The notes under the pieces are model-generated. The model worked only from the letters and a program-made list of their open reading frames with translations. It was not told where the DNA came from and did not search any database. From an uncultured cyanobacterium (GTDB taxonomy: Bacteria; Cyanobacteriota; Cyanobacteriia; PCC-6307; Cyanobiaceae): DNA of 64,000 nt. Made by a program: the position numbers and the translations under genes. Below, piece after piece: positions 57,900-64,000 of the stretch. The stretch lies in contig CAIXBB010000023.1 in assembly GCA_903917565.1 (NCBI GenBank), positions 1-64,000 on the forward strand, read 5' to 3'. Numbering within the stretch: the first letter of the stretch is position 1; every line of letters begins with the position of its first letter.

Positions 57900-59819
57900 T
57901 CAAACGGGTGTCGCCGCCATTGATGTCTGGTTGGGATGCTTGGATTGATCGCTCCAGAGTTTTGCGTACAGGCCTGACTGGGCGAGCAGCTCGTGGTGAC
58001 GGCCCCGTTCCTGGATTCTTCCCTCTGCCAAAACACAGATGACGTCCGCGTTAACGATTGTACTGAGGCGGTGGGCGATGACCAGCACGGTGTGCTGGCG
58101 TTCGAACTGTTCGATCGCCTGCTGCACCAGGCGTTCACTTTGGCTGTCGAGGGCGCTGGTGGCCTCATCGAGAATCAGCAGCTCAGGTTTCCGCAGAATG
58201 GCCCTTGCCAGGGAGATTCTCTGACGCTGGCCACCGCTGAGCCGATAGCCGCGTTCGCCGATCTTGGTTTCGTAGCCTTCGGGCAAGTCAGCGATGAAGC
58301 CAGCGGCCTGGGCCTTGGCAGCTGCGTCCTTGATGTCTTCAAGAGAGGCCCTCTCGAGACCGAAGCCGATGTTGCTGGCGATGCTGGCATTGAAGAGAAA
58401 GGTGTCCTGGCTGACGACACCCAGCCTTTGTTGCCAGCTGGAGAGATTGATGGAATGGATATCGACACCGTCGATGAGAATCCTTCCACCAGTGGGATCG
58501 TAGAGACCTACCAGGAGATCGGCGATGGTGCTCTTTCCGGCGCCGCTGGAGCCGACCAGGGCGACGGTCTGACCACGGCCGATGCGGAGCTGGATGGAGG
58601 AAAGGGCCTCTGGAAGCTCGGGGCTGTAGCGCATCGATAGATCATCCAACTGAATCCCATCGGTGATACCAGTGAATGGCACGCCTCCGGATCGGACGAA
58701 TTCCTTGTCGTCGTCGCGCAGGATCTCGTTGAGGCGCTCCACATTGGCACTGTTAGCCGCATAGCTTGTGGCCAGACCTGTGAGACTTCCAACTCGCTGA
58801 TTGAGTCGCTGGAGGGCAATGATGAAGGTCACCAGGCTTGGCAGGACGCCGCTGCTGCGGTCCTTGAATATGAACAGACTGAGTGCCGCAATCAGGGCAA
58901 TCGAGATGATCGGCAGCATGTTGGAAATCGGCTGCACGAGGTTGGAGAGTTTACTCTGTCGGATTGAAAGTCGCTTACTTTCGTTGAGCAAAAACCGCAG
59001 TCTTTTCCTGGAGCTCTCCAGTTGACCTGTGCTGTGCAGCAACCGTAGACCCTGAATCTGCTCGTTCTGGTGGCTGGAAAGCTCCACGTTTACTACCTGC
59101 TGCTCCCTTGAAATACTGCGAATGCGTGGTAGCAGTAGCTTCTGGACGGCCTGCATGATGGCGGCCATGCCCGAGGCCACCAGAAGCAGCCACGGGGAGA
59201 TGGCCACCAGGATGGCCAGATAGATCAGCAGTTGTAGGCTGTTCATCAGCAGCCCGTTGGCCAGGGAGATTTCCGTCTGGACAGTGCTGCCACCGGAGCC
59301 GACGTAGAGAAGCAGGTCGCCGACTCGGTACCGACTGGCACAGCCAAAAGTCAGCGACAGCACCCGATCGTTCAGCTTGCCAGTGATTTCCGCGCCCATC
59401 CTGGATCCCATCACGGCGGTGCTGATGCTGTTCACATAGCTGGTCACTGCCATCAGCCCCTGCAGAACCACGGCGGTGATCAGCAACAGCACGAAGATTC
59501 CATCGCGCCCGGTGCGGGTGCTGAGCGCACTGCTGAGCCAGTCGTGAAGCCAGTCGAACTGGCTCAGATTTCCGAGGATGGAAAATTTGCTCCAATCACT
59601 GTTCTCGGGGGCACTGATGAGGCTCACCGAAAGAAACACGATCCCGAGCGTGGCGCCTTCACTGAGGCTTGCGAGCAGGCTGGTACCAAAGTTCAGCGCC
59701 AGCAGCTTCCAGTATTTCTTCGCCGAGTGCCGAATCAGGCGCGCTGCTGGTCTTTGGTCGGTGAAGGCAGCAAGAAGTGGGCCGGTGAGTCGTCTGGCGA
59801 TGCGATGAAGTAAAGGCAT
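57900..59819 (-). CDS. MsbA/PglK-like ABC transporter half-molecule
   Basis: The 639-residue protein has a six-helix permease domain (for example TSLLASLSEGATLGIVFLSV, IFVLLLITAVVLQGLMAVTS, LLIYLAILVAISPWLLLVA) followed by an ATPase domain. That domain has Walker A GSSGAGKST at 423-431, Q-loop VVSQDTFLFN, signature LSGGQRQRISLARAI, Walker B LLILDEATSALDS and H-loop VIAHRLST. It is a type IV exporter that should work as a homodimer. In this cluster, where no Wzx-type flippase is seen, it is the best candidate for flipping lipid-linked glycan, as PglK does. ATG at 59819, with a TTG one codon upstream. Confidence 0.88.
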   Translation of the reverse strand: MPLLHRIARRLTGPLLAAFTDQRPAARLIRHSAKKYWKLLALNFGTSLLASLSEGATLGIVFLSVSLISAPENSDWSKFSILGNLSQFDWLHDWLSSALSTRTGRDGIFVLLLITAVVLQGLMAVTSYVNSISTAVMGSRMGAEITGKLNDRVLSLTFGCASRYRVGDLLLYVGSGGSTVQTEISLANGLLMNSLQLLIYLAILVAISPWLLLVASGMAAIMQAVQKLLLPRIRSISREQQVVNVELSSHQNEQIQGLRLLHSTGQLESSRKRLRFLLNESKRLSIRQSKLSNLVQPISNMLPIISIALIAALSLFIFKDRSSGVLPSLVTFIIALQRLNQRVGSLTGLATSYAANSANVERLNEILRDDDKEFVRSGGVPFTGITDGIQLDDLSMRYSPELPEALSSIQLRIGRGQTVALVGSSGAGKSTIADLLVGLYDPTGGRILIDGVDIHSINLSSWQQRLGVVSQDTFLFNASIASNIGFGLERASLEDIKDAAAKAQAAGFIADLPEGYETKIGERGYRLSGGQRQRISLARAILRKPELLILDEATSALDSQSERLVQQAIEQFERQHTVLVIAHRLSTIVNADVICVLAEGRIQERGRHHELLAQSGLYAKLWSDQSKHPNQTSMAATPV

Positions 59820-59822
59820 CAA

Positions 59823-60131
59823 CGGAGAGGAAAAAAAATTGCAAAATTTCTAGTCAGGACTAAGGGCTTTGGCTGATGGAGGTCTCAGGTTAAAGCGAGG
59901 GTGCTCTTCGCCTCTGATCAGGACACCTGACCAGAGCCGCCTTGGTCAGGGAATTGGAACACGAGCAGTTCATGACCAAGGAACAGCAAGGCGGTTTGAG
60001 GTCAAATCTAGGTCGTTACCGGGAGCCTGCACGAAGCTGGTCTGGTCCTTCCACGACCAGTATGGGAAAGTTGGCCGTGGGTCTGGTTCACCCTCCGCAG
60101 GGCTTGACTCACGTCCAGGACCGCTCCTGGT
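59823..60131. other. Intergenic region between ABC transporter and TIGR03790 gene
   Basis: About 310 bp holding the divergent promoters of the transporter and the TIGR03790 gene. It contains an 8-bp inverted repeat CCTGACCA (59926-59933) / TGGTCAGG (59943-59950) and several scattered GACCA/TGGTC elements, possibly regulator sites. No gene or RNA recognised. Confidence 0.35.
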
Positions 60132-61301
60132 TTGGTGGCTCCCCTGTCGTCCGCTCCTGAAGAAGCATCGATTCCGCCATGGCGATGGCCCTTCCGCCGC
60201 CGGGCTCCCACGCTGCTTTCGCTGCTGCTCTTGCTCGCATTAACGGCCAGTGAGGCCTTCCCGCGCAGCTCACGGGTGACCGGCGCCGAAACCTTTTCGC
60301 ACGGTCCCCTCGACCATCGCCACCTGGCGATCATCATCAATGCCGCTGACCCGCTCAGCGAGGCCATCGGCCGGACCTACCAGGCGGCCCGCCTGATTCC
60401 CCCGGACCAGGTGATCCGGGTGCGCTTCCCCCCCAGGAACGCGGAACTGAGCCCAGCTGTGTTCCGGCGCCTTAAGCGCACGGTGGACAGCCAGACCCCT
60501 GGGCATGTCCAGGTCTATGCACTGGCCTGGGCGGCTCCCTATCGGGTCGGCTGCCAGTCGATCACCAGTGCCTTCACCTTCGGCCTGGATCCACGCTTCT
60601 GTGCGCTCGGCTGCCGGACCACCGCCCTGAGTCCCCTGTTTGCCCGTGGCGATGTGAGGCGTCCCTGGGACCAGCTCGGGGTCCGCCCGAGCATGATGCT
60701 GGCGGCTACCAGCCTGGAGATGGCCAGGCGTCTCATCCAGCAGGGTGTGGCCTCGGACGGCACGGCGCCTCCTGGGACGGCCTACCTTTTGAGCACTGGG
60801 GATGCCAGGCGCAACACCCGGGCCGCAGGGTACGGCAGTGTACTGGCGGCGATGGGATCCCAATTCCGGGTGAGGGTCATCGCTGCCGATGCCCTGGTGG
60901 GAGCCCAGGACGTCATGGCTTACTTCACCGGACTGGCTTTCCCTGTGGGGATTCGCACCAACCGCTACCGGCCGGGAGCCGTTGCCGATCACCTCACCTC
61001 CCTGGGCGGGCAGCTGACCGACAGTCCGCAGATGAGTGCACTCCGGTGGCTCGAGGCCGGCGCCAGCGGCAGCTACGGCACGGTGGTGGAGCCGTGCAAC
61101 TTCCCGGCCAAGTTTTCCGATCCCGGCCTGCTGCTCACCTACTACCGCCGCGGCGACACCTTGATCGAGAGCTACTGGCGCAGTGTGGCGATGCCCGGCC
61201 AGGGTGTCTTCGTCGGGGAGCCCCTGGCCAGGCCCTGGCCGGTGCGCGATGGACTCAGCCCTGGTGACGCTTCTGGTGCCAGGCCCAGGCGTGCTCGATG
61301 A
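60132..61301 (+). CDS. TIGR03790 family exported protein
   Basis: The 389-residue protein has a Pro/Arg-rich N-terminus, a signal-type helix (TLLSLLLLLALTASEAFPRS) and a domain with HLAIIINAADPLSEAIGRTY, IPPDQVIRVRFP, VQVYALAWAAPYRVGCQSIT, YLLSTGDARRNTRAAGYGSV, LRWLEAGASGSYGTVVEPCN and YYRRGDTLIESYWRSVAMPG. These are the landmarks of TIGR03790, a family of unknown function found in several phyla. Start is TTG 60132 or GTG 60135. The 3' end overlaps galE (convergent) by 47 bp. Confidence 0.8.
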   Translation: MVAPLSSAPEEASIPPWRWPFRRRAPTLLSLLLLLALTASEAFPRSSRVTGAETFSHGPLDHRHLAIIINAADPLSEAIGRTYQAARLIPPDQVIRVRFPPRNAELSPAVFRRLKRTVDSQTPGHVQVYALAWAAPYRVGCQSITSAFTFGLDPRFCALGCRTTALSPLFARGDVRRPWDQLGVRPSMMLAATSLEMARRLIQQGVASDGTAPPGTAYLLSTGDARRNTRAAGYGSVLAAMGSQFRVRVIAADALVGAQDVMAYFTGLAFPVGIRTNRYRPGAVADHLTSLGGQLTDSPQMSALRWLEAGASGSYGTVVEPCNFPAKFSDPGLLLTYYRRGDTLIESYWRSVAMPGQGVFVGEPLARPWPVRDGLSPGDASGARPRRAR

Positions 61302-62301
61302 TCGTTCCCAGTTCGGCGAAACGGGGCCGCCACCCCAGTTCCTGGTGGGCCCGGGTGGCCCGGGCCACCAGCTGGGGAGGATCGCCCTCCCGCCGTTTGG
61401 CCACATGGGCCAGCAGGCCCCGGCCGGTCACGGCCTTGGCGGTTTCGATCACCTGCTGGACCGAGTAGCCCGTGCCGTTGCCGAGGTTGTAGATCAGGGG
61501 GCGGCGTTCGGTCTCCTCCCGTTCCCGCAGCCGCAGCAGCCTTTCCAGGCCCAGGACGTGGGCATCGGCCAGGTCGGCCACGTGGATGTAGTCCCGGATG
61601 CAGGTGCCATCCGGGGTGGGGTAATCGTCGCCGAAGATCTGCAGGTAGGGTTCCCGCCCGCTCATGGTGTCAAGCACCCTTGGGATCAGGTGGGTTTCCG
61701 GGTCGTGATCCTCACCCAGGTCGCCATCGGGATCGGCGCCGGCGGCGTTGAAGTAACGGAAGATCACGCTGGGCAAGCCATAGGCCGCCGCGAAGTCGGT
61801 GAGCAACTGCTCCACCATCCACTTGCTGCGGCCATAGGGATTGATCGGAGCCTGGGGATGGTCTTCGGTGATCGGCACCTGCTGGGGAATCCCGTAGGTG
61901 GCGCAGGTGGAGGAGAAGACGATCGGCAGCGGCCGCTCTGTGGCCACCAGCGCCTCCAGCAGGGTGAGGGTGTCGCCCAGGTTGTTGCGGTAGTACTTGG
62001 CAGGATCACTCACCGATTCGCCCACGTAGGCATAGGCGGCGAAGTGCAGCACCGCCTCGATGGGCTTGCCCTCCAGGGCCGTCCCATCAAGGGCGGGGTG
62101 GCGGCCGCGCAGCAGGGGCTCGAGCACTTCACGGTCGCCCACCTGACCCAGAACCAGGGGAACCTTCAGGGTCTTCTCAACGATGTCGGCGTGGCCATAG
62201 ACCAGGTTGTCCAGGACAACGGGTTCATGACCTGCCCGCGTCAGGGCCCTTACGGCATGGCTGCCGATGTAGCCGGCTCCACCGGTGACGAGGATCCTCA
62301 C
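61255..62301 (-). CDS. galE: UDP-glucose 4-epimerase
   Basis: Interconverts UDP-glucose and UDP-galactose for glycan synthesis. The 348-residue SDR has ILVTGGAGYIGSHAVRALTR, LDNLVYGHADIVEK, HFAAYAYVGESVSDPAKYYR, SSTCATYG, the catalytic NPYGRSKWMVEQ and FRYFNAAGADPDGDLGEDHD. GTG start, overlapping the stop of the GDP-fucose synthase gene (GTGA at 62298-62301). Confidence 0.94.
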   Translation of the reverse strand: MRILVTGGAGYIGSHAVRALTRAGHEPVVLDNLVYGHADIVEKTLKVPLVLGQVGDREVLEPLLRGRHPALDGTALEGKPIEAVLHFAAYAYVGESVSDPAKYYRNNLGDTLTLLEALVATERPLPIVFSSTCATYGIPQQVPITEDHPQAPINPYGRSKWMVEQLLTDFAAAYGLPSVIFRYFNAAGADPDGDLGEDHDPETHLIPRVLDTMSGREPYLQIFGDDYPTPDGTCIRDYIHVADLADAHVLGLERLLRLREREETERRPLIYNLGNGTGYSVQQVIETAKAVTGRGLLAHVAKRREGDPPQLVARATRAHQELGWRPRFAELGTIIEHAWAWHQKRHQG

Positions 62302-63266
62302 AGACGCACCTCAGCGCCGCTGGCCCGCTCACTGACGAACTCCGCCACGGTGCGCCGCAATCCCTCCTGCAGAGGGATCTGTGATCGCCAGCCCAGGGCG
62401 GCCAGGCGGCTGACATCCAGCAGCTTGCGAGGGGTGCCGTCAGGTTTGGAGCTGTCCCAGGCAATTCGGCCGCGGAAACCCACCGCTTCGGCCACCATCG
62501 TGGCCAGATCCTCAATGCTCACGTCCGTTCCTGTCCCCACGTTGATGTGCTGAATCTCCCCGGAGCCCGGTTGCCAGTGGCGCAGGCAGAACAGGGCTGC
62601 AGCCGCCAGATCATCGACATGGAGGAACTCCCGTCTTGGGCTGCCGCTGCCCCAGCACACCACCTCCTCGGCACCGGCCTCGCGGGCCTCCTGGAAGCGC
62701 CGGATAAGACCCGGCAGCACGTGGCTGTTGGTGGGGTGGTAGTTATCGCCGGGGCCGTAGAGATTGGTGGGCATCAGACTGATCGCGTCAAAGCCATGTT
62801 GTTGTCGCAGGGCGCGGCATAGCTGGATGCCCGTGATCTTGGCAATGGCGTACCACTCGTTGGTGGGCTCCAGCGGGCCCCCGAGCAGGGCCTCTTCGCG
62901 GATCGGCTGATCGGCCAGCTTGGGGTAGATGCAGCTGCTGCCAAGGAAGAGTAGGCGTCGGGTGCGATGCCGCCACGCATTCTCGATGACGTTCTGCTGG
63001 ATCTTGAGGTTGTCGAGCAGGAAGTCGGCGGGATAGGTGGAGTTGGCCAGAATTCCCCCCACCCTCGCTGCCGCAAGCACCACGACATCGGGCCGCTGAT
63101 CGGAGAACCACGCCGCCACCGCAGGACCGTCCATCAGGTCGAGGTCTGAGCGGCCCACGGTGAGCAGTTGCTGGTGGCCTTCTGCCTTGAGGCGTCGGGT
63201 GATGGCCGAACCTGCCATGCCGCGATGGCCGGCAATGAAGATCCGATCGTTCAGTGAGATCAGCAT
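62298..63266 (-). CDS. fcl: GDP-L-fucose synthase
   Basis: Epimerises and reduces GDP-4-keto-6-deoxymannose to GDP-L-fucose. The 322-residue SDR has IFIAGHRGMAGSAITRRLKA, LAAARVGGILANSTYPADFL, FLGSSCIYPKLADQPIREEA, the active-site NEWYAIAKITG and LMPTNLYGPGDNYHPTNSHV. The ATG at 63266 directly precedes the dinucleotide-binding motif. It follows gmd by 130 bp, as usual for the GDP-fucose pathway. Confidence 0.95.
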   Translation of the reverse strand: MLISLNDRIFIAGHRGMAGSAITRRLKAEGHQQLLTVGRSDLDLMDGPAVAAWFSDQRPDVVVLAAARVGGILANSTYPADFLLDNLKIQQNVIENAWRHRTRRLLFLGSSCIYPKLADQPIREEALLGGPLEPTNEWYAIAKITGIQLCRALRQQHGFDAISLMPTNLYGPGDNYHPTNSHVLPGLIRRFQEAREAGAEEVVCWGSGSPRREFLHVDDLAAAALFCLRHWQPGSGEIQHINVGTGTDVSIEDLATMVAEAVGFRGRIAWDSSKPDGTPRKLLDVSRLAALGWRSQIPLQEGLRRTVAEFVSERASGAEVRL

Positions 63267-63396
63267 GGGGATTGTCTCCGGCCCGTGCACAGAGGCAAGG
63301 GGTGGCGGACCGCTGGAGCAGGTGCAGCTCCCTTGGAGATCCGCTTCAACGAGAAAGGGTCACAAGCCTGACCATAGCGGCGTTTCGGATGTCGGC

Positions 63397-64000
63397 TCAT
63401 GGCGCGGCCTTCAGTCCGACCTGAGGAGGATTCTCCATGGAGCTGACGACGGTGAAGCCCTCCCGGCGCAGCGTGGCCTCTTTGGCGGCTTCCTCCTTGT
63501 CGGTGGCGACCATTTCAGCCACCAGCTCCTCCAATGTGGTAGTGGGTGTCCATCCCAACCGTTCCCGGGCGCGGGTCGGGTCCCCGAGCAGGGTCTCCAC
63601 CTCCGCTGGCCGGAAGTAACGCCGGTCGATTCGCACCACCGTGGCACCGGTGTCACGCCGCGCGCCCGTCTCCTCAACCCCGCTGCCCTGCCAGACAATG
63701 CCGCCCCAGCCGAGTTCTTCGGCGGTGAGTTCGATGAACCGTCGCACCGATTCCTGCCGGCCCGTGGCGATGAGGAAGTCTTCGGGTTGCTCCTGCTGCA
63801 GCATCCGCCATTGCATCTCCACGTAGTCCCTGGCGTGACCCCAGTCGCGAAAGGAATCCAGGTTGCCCATGAACAGGCCTTGATCGAGACCGGCATCGAT
63901 GCGGGCCAGGCCCCGGGTGATCTTCCGGGTCACGAAGGTCTCGCCTCGACGGGGACTTTCATGGTTGAACAGAATACCATTGCAGGCATACATGCCATAG
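63397..64000 (-). CDS. gmd: GDP-mannose 4,6-dehydratase, C-terminal part (runs off window end)
   Basis: The visible ~200 C-terminal residues include [90 protein letters not shown] and [19 protein letters not shown]. This is the unmistakable end of Gmd, which makes GDP-4-keto-6-deoxymannose for the adjacent fcl. The catalytic YxxxK lies outside the window. No truncation other than the window edge. Confidence 0.95.
   Translation of the reverse strand, partial: YGMYACNGILFNHESPRRGETFVTRKITRGLARIDAGLDQGLFMGNLDSFRDWGHARDYVEMQWRMLQQEQPEDFLIATGRQESVRRFIELTAEELGWGGIVWQGSGVEETGARRDTGATVVRIDRRYFRPAEVETLLGDPTRARERLGWTPTTTLEELVAEMVATDKEEAAKEATLRREGFTVVSSMENPPQVGLKAAP

Noticed and set aside
61183-62553. 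456-codon plus-strand open frame opposite galE and fcl
   Set aside because: It lies antisense to two intact SDR genes and has the low-complexity composition of a GC-driven shadow.
1-64000. tRNA, rRNA, CRISPR arrays, insertion sequences, prophage
   Set aside because: I looked for cloverleaf arms, repeat-spacer arrays, transposase motifs and phage structural genes and saw none.

Overview
The window looks like chromosomal DNA of a high-GC alpha-picocyanobacterium (Synechococcus/Cyanobium type). The pointers are an SLH-domain porin, a CpcS-like bilin lyase, a fused CobL, a cyanobacterial long-form ThiE, DUF3611/DUF1517/TIGR03792/DUF3122 families and a cyanoexosortase. There are no rRNA or tRNA genes, CRISPR arrays or insertion sequences that I could see.

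Region 1 (1-3.7 kb) is accessory. It has the start of an outer-membrane porin whose ribosome binding site matches the sRNA Yfr1 seed, a secreted delta-class-like carbonic anhydrase with its own terminator, a frameshifted iota-class-like carbonic anhydrase, and a broken DUF3122 gene.

Region 2 (3.4-20.1 kb) is mostly housekeeping: cobL, a DUF192 lipoprotein, an OmpR-type regulator with a degenerate receiver coupled to NAD kinase, pheS, surE, DUF3611, ribF-thiE-thiS, DUF1517, larB, TIGR03792, ispF, trmD, a CpcS-like gene and era. Two AT-richer glycosyltransferase genes sit between surE and DUF3611.

Region 3 (20.1-33 kb) is polysaccharide export and initiation. A Wza-like exporter is followed by a Pro/Ala-rich protein and a beta-barrel protein. 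Divergent from it is a BY-type tyrosine kinase, followed by a convergent Cys-based phosphatase, a cyanoexosortase with its accessory protein, a CapD/FlaA1-type dehydratase, a WecA/WbpL-type initiating transferase with an SDR partner, and a YdcF protein.

Region 4 (33-64 kb) is a very long minus-strand surface-glycan cluster: about 15 glycosyltransferase genes (GT2, GT4, one GT8), a Wzy/ligase-like membrane protein, two asparagine-synthetase homologues, a carbamoyltransferase, a CDP-paratose/tyvelose-epimerase-like SDR, an MsbA/PglK-like ABC half-transporter, a TIGR03790 protein, galE, GDP-fucose synthase and the end of gmd. Most genes overlap by ATGA or GTGA, implying translational coupling. 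Together regions 3 and 4 would make nucleotide sugars, start the glycan on undecaprenyl phosphate, extend and decorate it (carbamoyl or amide groups), flip it and export it under tyrosine-phosphorylation control.

Most distinctive points: the pair of unusual carbonic anhydrase classes, the putative Yfr1 site, an internally deleted glycosyltransferase inside the coupled operon, a tandem 16-bp repeat between the divergent wza-like and kinase genes, and a 33-bp palindrome made by two converging stop regions.
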